Shown here: in pieces, positions 34,134-41,719 of the stretch
Layout: each line of letters starts with the position of its first letter
Numbering within the stretch: position 1 is the first letter of the stretch
Assembly (NCBI GenBank): GCA_022824005.1
Contig: JAJEBG010000055.1
Span: 1 to 41,719, forward strand
Direction of reading: 5' to 3'
Length of the DNA: 41,719 bases
From: Paracoccaceae bacterium
GTDB taxonomy: Bacteria; Pseudomonadota; Alphaproteobacteria; Rhodobacterales; Rhodobacteraceae
Notes under the pieces: generated by a model
Database searches by the model: none
Seen by the model: only the letters and a program-made list of their open reading frames with translations
What the model was told of the DNA's origin: nothing
Translations under genes and position numbers: made by a program

Positions 34134-35651
34134 TCAATCGCTGTTTTGTGTCTGTTTTTTTATCGCCAATCGTTTCAACTCAGTGAAACTGACCGGCTCA
34201 TCAGTCAAATCAACGATAAGGTTGAGGACAAACTTTGCCACCCTATCTAGCATGAGAGCCTGTATTGAATTTCGGCGAAAATCCTCATCTTTCACAAGAC
34301 GTGACTCGAGGTGCCATGACTGGTATTCACTGGCGGCTTTTTCCTTGACCCACTGACTCAATTCTTCACCCGTGACGTCTTCTTTAATTTTATATTTTTC
34401 CACAAAATGTCGCAGCATGAGGTCAATTTTTAACTCTCTTTGCCCTTCTTGCTCAGCCTTTTTGTGCAATTCAACCAAAGTTGGGTCATCGTCACTCAAT
34501 CGCAAGAGTTCGGCACTTTGGACACCTTCTTCGGATGATTGAGAATCCTCATGGTCGCTCCCCCCATAAATTAACACGTGTTCGCTTCCCGTCACTTTCC
34601 GTAATCGAGTTATTTCCTTTTGATAGAGGTCTCCATTCTTATCGCCCCGGCTCAGAGATTTGAGCAGACGTTGATAGTAAACCCAATTGGTTTTTTTGAG
34701 CAAAAGCACCGGCGGCAAATCGATATCAAGTATGGCAATCAACTGGTCAAAAAGCCGGTCTTGCACGACTTTGTCGGTTAGTGCGGTGGTAAATTTTGCC
34801 AAATGGTTTGACAATTGAGTTCTGATTTCAGAAAAATCTTGATATCCCAATTCGTGAAGTGCCTCGTCACCTTCCTCTAGGGGTTGGCTTTTTTGGATTG
34901 ACACCACTCTCACTCGAAAAGCCCCCACATCAATGGGCATCGTGTCTCTCACAATTGAATTGTCTACCGCCATCAACAGTTCATTCAATTCCATCTCTTG
35001 ACCCACTTGAACCCCATGGCTCAAGAATTCGAGGCTTTCCTCCGGTGCTTCGGGATTCGACAAAACGGGGTCGAGTTGCGTGGCTTCCTCTTCAACGGGT
35101 TCACCGCTCTCGTTCTTCAACGGTTGAACTTCCCAAATTACCCGATCAAAGGTTGAGGCGCGATAATCATCACTCACATCGACATACTGGCCCCGACCGC
35201 TTCTCCACATCAAAAGCCGACGGTCTGTCATGAGTTCGAGATCGTTCACATCGGGTCGCTGAATGTTGAGGCGTTTTGAAGTGTCAATATCGGGAATGGG
35301 AGGAGATGTTTCGAATCGAATGTGACAGGTAAAGCCTTGGTCTTTGGTCTCTGTTTCTTTCTCCCCAAACGAGACAAGAGGAGTCTCAAGCGGCTGGTTG
35401 CCCTTCTCGGCGAGAATTTTTTCCCATTCGGCTTCAAAGATTTCTTTTCGCACATTCGTGTCAAGCGAATTTCTAAAGTTGTTTTTCAAGATATCGTGGG
35501 GAACTTTACCCACTCGGAATCCTGGCAGACGCGCTGTCTTCGTCAATTCGCTGACCTTTTCATCAATCAAGGCCTCAAATTCACTCTGGCTCAGGGAGAT
35601 ATTATATCGTCGCTCCAGGCTATCGGGTTTATGCACAGCTGTCGTCGTCAT
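34134..35651 (-). CDS. tig: Trigger factor, unusually long
   Basis: A ribosome-associated chaperone of 505 residues; typical trigger factors have about 430-450. The ribosome-binding signature GFRVGK is at residues 44-49. The peptidyl-prolyl isomerase domain (about 150-245) is divergent. The C-terminal chaperone arms contain an extra hydrophilic stretch of about 55 residues around 345-400 (GSDHEDSQSSEEGVQSAELL) rich in Ser, Asp and Glu. The end shows LMLDRVAKFVLNLI, usual for the family. A GAGGAGC ribosome-binding site precedes the ATG, and tRNA-Leu(UAG) ends 19 bases upstream on the same strand. Confidence 0.93.
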   Translation of the reverse strand: MTTTAVHKPDSLERRYNISLSQSEFEALIDEKVSELTKTARLPGFRVGKVPHDILKNNFRNSLDTNVRKEIFEAEWEKILAEKGNQPLETPLVSFGEKETETKDQGFTCHIRFETSPPIPDIDTSKRLNIQRPDVNDLELMTDRRLLMWRSGRGQYVDVSDDYRASTFDRVIWEVQPLKNESGEPVEEEATQLDPVLSNPEAPEESLEFLSHGVQVGQEMELNELLMAVDNSIVRDTMPIDVGAFRVRVVSIQKSQPLEEGDEALHELGYQDFSEIRTQLSNHLAKFTTALTDKVVQDRLFDQLIAILDIDLPPVLLLKKTNWVYYQRLLKSLSRGDKNGDLYQKEITRLRKVTGSEHVLIYGGSDHEDSQSSEEGVQSAELLRLSDDDPTLVELHKKAEQEGQRELKIDLMLRHFVEKYKIKEDVTGEELSQWVKEKAASEYQSWHLESRLVKDEDFRRNSIQALMLDRVAKFVLNLIVDLTDEPVSFTELKRLAIKKQTQNSD

Positions 35652-35670
35652 CTTTGCTCCTCAAAATATT

Positions 35671-35756
35671 TGGTGCGGGCGGAGGGATTTGAACCCCCAC
35701 GCCTTATCGGCGCCAGATCCTAAATCTGGTGCGTCTACCTATTCCGCCACGCCCGC
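35671..35756 (-). tRNA. tRNA-Leu(UAG)
   Basis: The minus strand folds as an 86-base class II tRNA with encoded CCA. The acceptor GCGGGCG pairs perfectly with CGCCCGC, followed by A and CCA. The anticodon arm CCAGA-TTTAGGA-TCTGG gives UAG. The variable arm is GCGCCGATAAGGCGT, and the T-loop TTCAAAT. No intron. It lies between the NAD(P)HX repair gene and tig, all on the minus strand, so it may be processed from a longer transcript. Confidence 0.96.
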
Positions 35757-35822
35757 CTTTCAAACATTATCAACGTGTGGTTTGGATTTTCCAAAACCTT
35801 CACTCATTAGCGCATCATCTCA

Positions 35823-37430
35823 TCACAGGCGAGACAATAATTCATAACATTCATAAGCGTTGAAAATCTTCTCATCTCTCTGGGACCTCTTCGTCAAAAA
35901 TTGACGGAGCGCAATTGGTATCATATCGAGCAGGTCTTCAGAAGTCAGGCCCGGACCAAATTTTGTGGCCGCCTCGGTGTGCAAACGTGCCCCATGGCAA
36001 GCCGCCATCTCGGCTGTGAATCCCCGTGCCATCAGTCCAACGATCAATCCTGCCAATACATCACCGCTGCCCGCGGTGGCTAACCACGGAGCGTCCGTCA
36101 CATTGAGCCAAATCCGCCCGTCAGGATGACCAATAATGGTCGTCGCCCCTTTAAGGAGAACAACCGCATTTGATCGCTCTGCCGCGGCGCGGACAGAATC
36201 GATAGGACTGACATCCCGATGGGATTGATTGGTGTTTGATTCGTGAGGAAAGAGTCGCGAGAATTCGCCTTGGTGGGGCGTCAAAACAATGTTGCTTCCA
36301 AGCCGCTCAAAAAGTTCCTGCTGATGGTCCGCAAATGAGGTGAGGGCATCAGCATCCAAAACCATCTGGCGACGCAGTTCTAAAGCCGCCAATACGATGG
36401 CTCGGGTGGTCTCATTGACCCCCATCCCCGGCCCGAGGCAAAGGGCGTTGATTCTCTTGTCGCGCCAGCATTGCAGCATCTCGGGAGGAGAATTTGCTTC
36501 ACGGAGCATGACCGCATCCAAATGGGCGGCATGCTCGGCCATTGCCTCGTCAGTGACTGATATTGTCACGAGCCCCGCCCCGACGCGAAGTGCCGCTCGG
36601 GCGGCCAATCTGACCGCTCCCCCCTTTCCACGGGGTCCCGAAACGCAGGCCACATGACCATGATCGTATTTGTGTTGATGGATATGTTTCTGCAATTGCC
36701 TGGTTCGCATCATCTTGCTCGTCCAAAGGCGGGGCCGGCTCGGGGACAATGAGATGTTACGAAATTCCGCCGCAAGACCAAGGGGGGCCACCACAATTCG
36801 TCCGGTTAATCGATGGCCGTCATTGATCACGTGACCTCGCTTCGGATGCTCAAAGGTCACCGTCATTTCAGCAGAGGGAAGACTCGCAAAAGAAGGAAGA
36901 TGTGCGCTGTCGATATGCAACTGCCCGCTATCGGCGTTAATCCCAGAGAGGATATCGACGGCCACAAGTCGGCCCTGTTCCAATGCCTTGGTCAATGCCG
37001 CCAATGCTTCCCCTTTTAAGGTGCGATTAAGACCGATGCCAAACATCGCGTCGATAATCACCACCCGCTTGTCGCCATTTAGCCCTTCAAGGAAATTCTG
37101 CATGGGCTCACATGCGTTCTCTTGAACGTAAAGTTGACGCATATGTGCTGTCAATGGCGAGAGGGCACTCGGACGATGGCTCAACTCAAAAGCCGAGACT
37201 CGCCAACCCCTCTCCTTCAAGAGGCGGGCGACCACAAATCCATCACCGCCATTATGTCCCGGACCACATAGGACAGTCGCTTGACGATGGGAGTCCCCGG
37301 GCAAAACGATGAATTTGTCAATAGCGGCGACCACCTGTTCTGCCGCTCGTTCCATAAGTTCAACTTCGCTCACGCGCCCCGACATAATGGCCGAGTTTTC
37401 GAGTTGTCGCATCTCCTTGACCGTGATCAA
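35823..37430 (-). CDS. nnr: Bifunctional NAD(P)HX epimerase/dehydratase
   Basis: A metabolite-repair enzyme that rescues hydrated NADH and NADPH. The N-terminal YjeF epimerase domain has LITVKEMRQLE, VLCGPGHNGGDGFVVARLL and VVIIDAMFGIGLNRTLKG. The C-terminal kinase-like dehydratase domain has VACVSGPRGKGGAVRLAARA, LCLGPGMG, VLDADAL, VLTPHQGEF and the catalytic WLATAGSGDVLAGLIVG. The open frame runs back to 37619, where it would enter the glnB promoter with about 60 residues unlike the family. I place the start at TTG 37430 (LITVKEM...), with ATG 37412 possible; neither has a strong ribosome-binding site. Confidence 0.9.
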   Translation of the reverse strand: MITVKEMRQLENSAIMSGRVSEVELMERAAEQVVAAIDKFIVLPGDSHRQATVLCGPGHNGGDGFVVARLLKERGWRVSAFELSHRPSALSPLTAHMRQLYVQENACEPMQNFLEGLNGDKRVVIIDAMFGIGLNRTLKGEALAALTKALEQGRLVAVDILSGINADSGQLHIDSAHLPSFASLPSAEMTVTFEHPKRGHVINDGHRLTGRIVVAPLGLAAEFRNISLSPSRPRLWTSKMMRTRQLQKHIHQHKYDHGHVACVSGPRGKGGAVRLAARAALRVGAGLVTISVTDEAMAEHAAHLDAVMLREANSPPEMLQCWRDKRINALCLGPGMGVNETTRAIVLAALELRRQMVLDADALTSFADHQQELFERLGSNIVLTPHQGEFSRLFPHESNTNQSHRDVSPIDSVRAAAERSNAVVLLKGATTIIGHPDGRIWLNVTDAPWLATAGSGDVLAGLIVGLMARGFTAEMAACHGARLHTEAATKFGPGLTSEDLLDMIPIALRQFLTKRSQRDEKIFNAYECYELLSRL

Positions 37431-37513
37431 CTCGGCCGTTGGGTATTCTCGCTCGTCTTGGTGTGTTGGACGGGTCTGCGCGGAAATTGTTTTTCTCCAA
37501 TTTGGCTTATATG

Positions 37514-37530
37514 TTGTGCATTCTGCACAA
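37514..37530. promoter_or_regulatory. Perfect 17-bp dyad upstream of glnB
   Basis: TTGTGCATTCTGCACAA is a perfect inverted repeat of seven bases with a three-base centre, 122 bases before the glnB start and 84 bases before the nnr start on the other strand. It resembles a dimeric-regulator operator. The TGCAC half-sites recall NtrC sites, but the half-site order and spacing differ from the classical TGCAC-N7-GTGCA, so the regulator is unknown. Confidence 0.5.
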
Positions 37531-37552
37531 ATTTTAGCACTTTTTGCAATGA

Positions 37553-37990
<438 letters not shown>

Positions 37991-38069
37991 CTCATCATGA
38001 ATGCCATTCCCTTTATGGGTCATTAAACTATACCGAACCGCACCGATTCGTCGCAAGAGAGGACTAAAC

Positions 38070-39479
38070 ATGTCTGATATTGATAATGCTTTAAAGACAA
38101 TGGAGGCCGAAGAGGTCGCTTTCGTTGATATGAGATTTACCGACCCACGGGGGAAACTCCAACACGTCACCATGATGGCTGACCAAGTCGATGAAGATTT
38201 TTTTGAAGAAGGCTTCATGTTTGATGGTTCGTCAATCGCAGGATGGAAATCCATTGAAGTCTCGGACATGAAAATGATGCCCGATGCCGCCTCCATTTAC
38301 ATCGACCCGTTTTATGCTGAAAAAACAGCTTGTATCCATTGTTCAATTGTCGAGCCTGATACCGGGGAGCCGTATCAGCGTGATCCACGAAGCACCGCGG
38401 AAAAGGCGGAGGCTTTTCTGACGTCAACGGGTATTGGTGATACGGCTTACTTTGGCCCTGAAGCCGAATTCTTTATTTTTGATGATGTCCGCTTTTCAGC
38501 GGAGATGAACAAAGTCTCCTACGAAATTGATGCCCTTGATGCGTCATGGAATACCGATACCGAATATTCGATGGGAAATAGCGGTTTTCGCCCCGGTGTC
38601 AAAGGCGGATACTTTCCCGTCAACCCTGTGGACGCTGGACAAGACCTGCGCTCTGAGATGCTTTCGACCATGAAATTGATGGGAATGAAAGTCGATAAGC
38701 ACCATCACGAGGTGGCCTCCTGTCAGCATGAACTCGGCCTGATCTTTTCTTCATTGACCGATCAGGCGGACAATTTGCAGAAATACAAATACGTGGTTCA
38801 GAATGTCGCCCACGCCTATGGAAAGTCTGCCAGTTTCATGCCCAAGCCCATCGCCGGTGACAATGGCACAGGTATGCATGTCAATATGTCTTTGTGGAAA
38901 GGCAACACACCGGTTTTTGCTGGCAACAAATACGCCGATTTGAGCGATGAGGGTCTGTGGTTTATTGGCGGTATACTGCGCCATGCCAAAACCTTGAATG
39001 CTTTTACCAACCCAACAACCAACTCATACAAACGCCTCATCCCGGGTTTTGAAGCACCGGTCCTGCGTGCCTATTCAGCACGCAACCGTTCCGGCTGTGT
39101 TAGAATTCCGTGGACGGAAGATCCTAAAGCCAAGCGCGTTGAGGCCCGTTTCCCTGATCCTCTCGCCAATCCTTATCTGTGTTTTTCGGCTTTGGTCATG
39201 GCGGGATTGGATGGCATTCGTAACAAAATTGATCCCGGCGATGCCATGGACAAGAATCTCTATGATTTGCCAGCCGAAGAACTAGAGGGCATTCCGACCG
39301 TCTGCTCATCACTTCGGGAAGCCATCAATTGCCTTGAATCGGATAGTGATTTTCTGACCGCCGGCGATGTCTTCACGGCGGACCAAATTGAGGGATATTG
39401 TGAACTCAAATGGGAGGAAATCTACCGGTTTGAGCACACACCGCACCCGGTCGAATTCGAAATGTACTATTCGGCATAA
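38070..39479 (+). CDS. glnA: Glutamine synthetase type I
   Basis: A 469-residue ammonia-assimilating enzyme forming a dodecamer. I chose ATG 38070 (MSDIDNALKTMEAEEVAFVD) because AGAGAGGA precedes it and the length matches GSI; the open frame from 38001 adds 23 untypical residues. Signatures are FDGSSIAGWK, FGPEAEFFIFDD, KHHHEVASCQHELG and MPKPIAGDNGTGMHVNMSLW. The adenylylation site is Tyr398 (MDKNLYDLPAEEL), placing it in the beta subgroup controlled by GlnE and PII. glnB lies directly upstream. Confidence 0.98.
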   Translation: MSDIDNALKTMEAEEVAFVDMRFTDPRGKLQHVTMMADQVDEDFFEEGFMFDGSSIAGWKSIEVSDMKMMPDAASIYIDPFYAEKTACIHCSIVEPDTGEPYQRDPRSTAEKAEAFLTSTGIGDTAYFGPEAEFFIFDDVRFSAEMNKVSYEIDALDASWNTDTEYSMGNSGFRPGVKGGYFPVNPVDAGQDLRSEMLSTMKLMGMKVDKHHHEVASCQHELGLIFSSLTDQADNLQKYKYVVQNVAHAYGKSASFMPKPIAGDNGTGMHVNMSLWKGNTPVFAGNKYADLSDEGLWFIGGILRHAKTLNAFTNPTTNSYKRLIPGFEAPVLRAYSARNRSGCVRIPWTEDPKAKRVEARFPDPLANPYLCFSALVMAGLDGIRNKIDPGDAMDKNLYDLPAEELEGIPTVCSSLREAINCLESDSDFLTAGDVFTADQIEGYCELKWEEIYRFEHTPHPVEFEMYYSA

Positions 39480-39501
39480 AACAACTCTTTTCTAACGTGA
39501 G

Positions 39502-39528
39502 GGGGCCGAAGGCCTGTATTTCGGCCCC
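39502..39528 (+). terminator. Terminator-like hairpin after glnA
   Basis: A perfect 9-bp stem GGGGCCGAA (39502-39510) with TTCGGCCCC (39520-39528) lies 22 bases after the glnA stop. The following bases (TGAAATCTCATT) are not a clear U-tract, so efficiency is uncertain, but position and stability fit the end of glnBA. Confidence 0.6.
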
Positions 39529-39593
39529 TGAAATCTCATTATCACAAGCCTTTTTGGGACCACGTTCCCTTCATTCTATATGCCATCCCCACC

Positions 39594-39909
39594 TTATCTG
39601 GGGGAATTATATCCAGAATATTTCGGTGCCTTTCGTACTCGACCTGCTAATTGAATAATTGAGCGAATCAAAATCGGGTCAATGATTACATCATTAAAAT
39701 ACAAGATCATTCCCTGTTTCAATGACTGGAGATATAATCATAACAATCTCGATATCGCTGGCTCCAATCTCATGGGCCCGTGAAAAAAGCCTTTCATGGC
39801 GTCAGAGATTCTCGAGGACTTTTTGAGGTTCTGGTGCTTTACGAATCAACACATTCTTGAGTTTAATTTCAATCCACGACCTAGTCCCATGTTTTGCATG
39901 ATTTGACAT
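39594..39909 (-). pseudogene. Decayed Cas3-type helicase fragment (type I-F-like)
   Basis: Reading the minus strand across two lesions gives a run that resembles the helicase motif V-VI region of Cas3. The first part is SWIEIKLKNVLIRKAPEPQK, then a TGA at 39804-39802, then IVMIISPVIETGND, then a frameshift near 39700, then DPILIRSIIQLAGRVRKAPK. In type I-F Cas3 the same region reads approximately PVEEVGRDHDFDWAV followed by EPSSxRSIIQLAGRVxRHR, so the register and spacing agree. It ends at a TAA at 39596-39594. The 5' side stops at the left end of an IS630 element. No other cas gene or repeat array is visible. Confidence 0.55.
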
Positions 39910-39913
39910 AGAT

Positions 39914-41103
39914 TATTTTCTCTGATTCTTTTCCGGGCAGAATCTGGAGGTATGAGAAATGGGTAAACGTGGTCCTGCGGCGAAGTTTGTGGTTCGGCTG
40001 ACACCCGAAAAGCGAACCCAATTGGAGAGCATGATCCATACAGGCATTGGAGCGGCGTATCGGTTGCTCAAGGCACGGATATTGCTGAAGGCGGATGTGT
40101 CGCAGCAGGGCCCTAGATGGTCTGACGCGCGGATTGCCGAGGCTCTTGAAACCAGTCTTTCGACTGTCTTACGCACCCTCGCCAATTGGTGGAGGAAGGG
40201 TTGGAAGCGGCCCTGAGCCGCAAGAAACAGCAACGTGCTCCGGCACGGATATTTGATGGGGAGAAGGAAACAAAGCTGATCGCTCTGGCGTGTTCTGAGC
40301 CACCCGAGGGCCATGCCCGCTGGTCCTTGCGCTTATTGGAAAAGCATGTGGTTGAACTGGGGATTGTGGAGACTGCTAGCGACACGACCATCCATCGGGT
40401 GTTAAAAAAAACGCGCTCAAACCGCACCAAAACCGCTATTGGGTGATTCCCCCCAAGGCCAATGCCGCCTTTGTCACCGCGATGGAGGACGTGCTCGATG
40501 TCTACACCCGCCCACAGGACCCGAAACGACCTCTCGTCTGTCTGAACGAGACTTCCAAACAACTAAGCAAGGAAACACGCACACCGATCCCCATGAGGCC
40601 AGGGCAATCGGCGCGATCTGACTATGAATACGAACGCAATGGTGTCGCCAGCCTGTTCATGCTGTTCGCGCCGCTTGTTGGCTAGCGGCATGTCGCCGTC
40701 CGTGACCAGCGTACCGCCATTGATTACGCCTATGTGCTTCGTGATCTGGCTGATGTGCACTTCCCGGACGCCGAAAAGATCATGCTTGTCCAAGATAACC
40801 TCAACACTCATAAAGCGGCTTCATTGTACAAGGCATTCCCGCCCGCCGTATCGCTGAACGCTTCGAGTGGCACTACACGCCAAAACACGGTTCCTGAATG
40901 AATATTGCTGAATGCGAAATCAGCGTTTTGGCCCGTCAATGTCTCGACAGGCGCATCCCTGAACAAGCATCTCTTGAAACCGAGCTCAACGCTTGGACAA
41001 CAACCCGAAACGCCAAAAAAAGGTCAAATGGCAATTCACGACCGAGGATGCCAGAACCAAACTCTCACAGCTTTACCCGCAAATTGAATGAATCACAGGA
41101 CTA
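39914..41103 (+). mobile_element. IS630-family insertion sequence, inactivated
   Basis: About 1.19 kb bounded by TA dinucleotides (39914-39915 and 41102-41103), the target used by IS630/Tc1-type elements. Imperfect terminal inverted repeats share CTCTGATTCTTTTC (left) and CTGTGATTCATTCA (right, complementary strand). The interior encodes one transposase that is broken at several points. The exact boundaries are uncertain by a base or two, because the distance from TA to the conserved TGATTC differs by one between ends. Confidence 0.7.
39959..41091 (+). pseudogene. IS630-family transposase, multiply disrupted
   Basis: The parts are in order but in different frames. Frame one (39959-40216) is a helix-turn-helix N-terminus (KRTQLESMIHTGIGAAYRLL). 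A -1 shift near 40180 leads into GLEAALSRKKQQRAP (from about 40195). A second -1 shift at an eight-A run (40404-40411) leads to YWVIPPKANAAFVTAMEDVL. A stop at 40683 replaces the Trp expected in GWRHV. After AIDYAYVLRDLADVHFPDAE and the second catalytic Asp (VQDNLNTH) there is another frame change near 40848, and a TGA replaces the Trp of HGSWLN. The third acid (NIAECEISVL) remains. The first catalytic Asp appears as Asn in LVCLNETSKQL. It cannot encode an active enzyme. Confidence 0.85.
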
Positions 41104-41433
41104 GAACACTTTCATAGTTTCCAAGGTCTCCGGCCCCGTACGCGGTTGCGTCAATCATCGTCGTTCATTGTAATATCAAGAACCCCATAAAGCGCGTTCG
41201 CTATCGCCCAATGGGATCGGATGTGCCGAAGTCATTGTTACGGTGTCCGCTTCTTGTTTCCAAGAAAGGGGCGGGACCTCTCCCTCGCTTCCCCCTGACT
41301 AGTCCTGAAAAGGCCGGAAAAACTAAAAGCCCGCCCTTTACACAATACCGACCATCGCCCTTTTAGGACACCGCAACTTCAAGCGGGAAGGACCGCCCCA
41401 AAACGAATGGGTTTGGTGCGCAACCGATCCTGA
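41104..41433. other. Non-coding region between the IS and the barrel protein gene
   Basis: About 330 bases without a recognisable gene. A short open stretch on the minus strand ends at the IS boundary (about 41168-41104), and a 60-codon plus-strand frame has no start or motif. I saw no CRISPR-like direct repeats and no tRNA. Confidence 0.45.
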
Positions 41434-41719
41434 TCACCACGACCAGGTCAAACCGGCACCAGCACTCTGCTCTTCATTCTCAGCCACTAGGTCCGTCCAG
41501 ACATCAACATGCATGTTCTCGGCATGCGGTGTATCCGGCTCAATCCGATACCCCACCCGGGCTTCATCAATCGCCGCTGAGGTGCCTCCTATCCCACCAT
41601 ACGGCGAGCCAACCATACCCCCTCCACGGCTGAAGCCATAAGCCACTTCAGATTGCCAACTCGCTCTGCCTTCATTGGCGCGTTGATCAGGAAAAACCGC
41701 TGGTCCAAGCAGGGCATCA
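41434..41719 (-). CDS. C-terminus of an outer-membrane beta-barrel (autotransporter-like) protein, partial
   Basis: The minus-strand frame is open to the window edge, giving the last 94 residues. They show alternating hydrophobic beta-strands and glycine-rich turns (WQSEVAYGFSRGGGMVGSPY, then ARVGYRIEPDTP) and finish with GAGLTWSW, an aromatic C-terminal residue of the kind recognised by the BAM complex. The layout resembles the barrel end of large secreted repeat proteins of alphaproteobacteria. The passenger and start lie outside the window. The family is a pattern-based guess. Confidence 0.5.
   Translation of the reverse strand, partial: DALLGPAVFPDQRANEGRASWQSEVAYGFSRGGGMVGSPYGGIGGTSAAIDEARVGYRIEPDTPHAENMHVDVWTDLVAENEEQSAGAGLTWSW

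Noticed and set aside
40443-40685. Possible separate 80-codon gene
   Set aside because: It is one frame of the disrupted IS630 transposase, continuing the same protein after a frame change.
39480-41433. CRISPR array near the Cas3 remnant
   Set aside because: No regularly spaced direct repeats are present in the flanking sequence.

Overview
The window is a bacterial chromosome segment of roughly 50% GC, almost certainly from an alphaproteobacterium. The lineage call rests on gene neighbourhoods: accB-accC-aat followed by a DUF2155 protein, MlaD and the NDUFA12-like complex I protein; clpP/clpX with trigger factor; glnB-glnA; PBP1A-prfB opposite RNase E; and an M23 peptidase-bactofilin pair. 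I cannot name a genus. Nearly all genes are core housekeeping, and only the two ends look accessory and decayed.

Layout. 1-1.6 kb: remnant zone holding a DUF4338 (DruA-like) fragment at the edge, a TerB-DnaJ protein, a truncated DNA methyltransferase and an unknown acidic protein. 2.0-7.1 kb: a complete five-gene branched-chain-amino-acid type ABC importer, with a strong terminator-like hairpin between the binding-protein gene and the ATPase gene. 7.1-7.7 kb: a MocA/MobA-like nucleotidyltransferase. 7.8-10.8 kb, minus strand: tRNA-Leu(CAA), modABC (molybdate import), then tRNA-Leu(UAA) split by a 229-nt group I intron. 11.3-14.2 kb: YqaA-type membrane protein, DsbB, HNH nuclease and QueA. 15.1-18.3 kb: a giant AsmA/YhdP-like protein. 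18.7-20.5 kb: M23 peptidase and bactofilin. 20.6-24.4 kb: RF2 and PBP1A. 25.0-30.7 kb: RNase E, a DsbA-like oxidoreductase, AccB, AccC and Aat. 30.7-35.8 kb, minus strand: DUF2155, MlaD, NDUFA12, ClpX, ClpP, trigger factor and tRNA-Leu(UAG). 35.8-37.4 kb: NAD(P)HX repair enzyme. 37.7-39.5 kb: PII protein and glutamine synthetase. 39.6-41.7 kb: a decayed Cas3-type helicase fragment, a dead IS630-family element, and the C-terminus of an outer-membrane barrel protein running off the window.

How the genes fit together. Envelope themes recur: PBP1A, M23 plus bactofilin for wall shape, DsbA/DsbB for periplasmic disulfides, and AsmA-like protein and MlaD for lipid transport. Protein quality control (trigger factor, ClpP, ClpX, Aat as an N-degron enzyme) and nitrogen assimilation (GlnB, GlnA) are also represented. 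Molybdate uptake lies near a putative molybdenum-cofactor nucleotidyltransferase.

The most unusual item is the group I intron in the anticodon loop of tRNA-Leu(UAA). It carries P, Q, R and S core elements resembling those of cyanobacterial and plastid trnL introns. The second is the ghost of a Cas3 helicase, closest in memory to type I-F, abutting a dead IS. I found no CRISPR array and no convincing wholly new multi-gene system.
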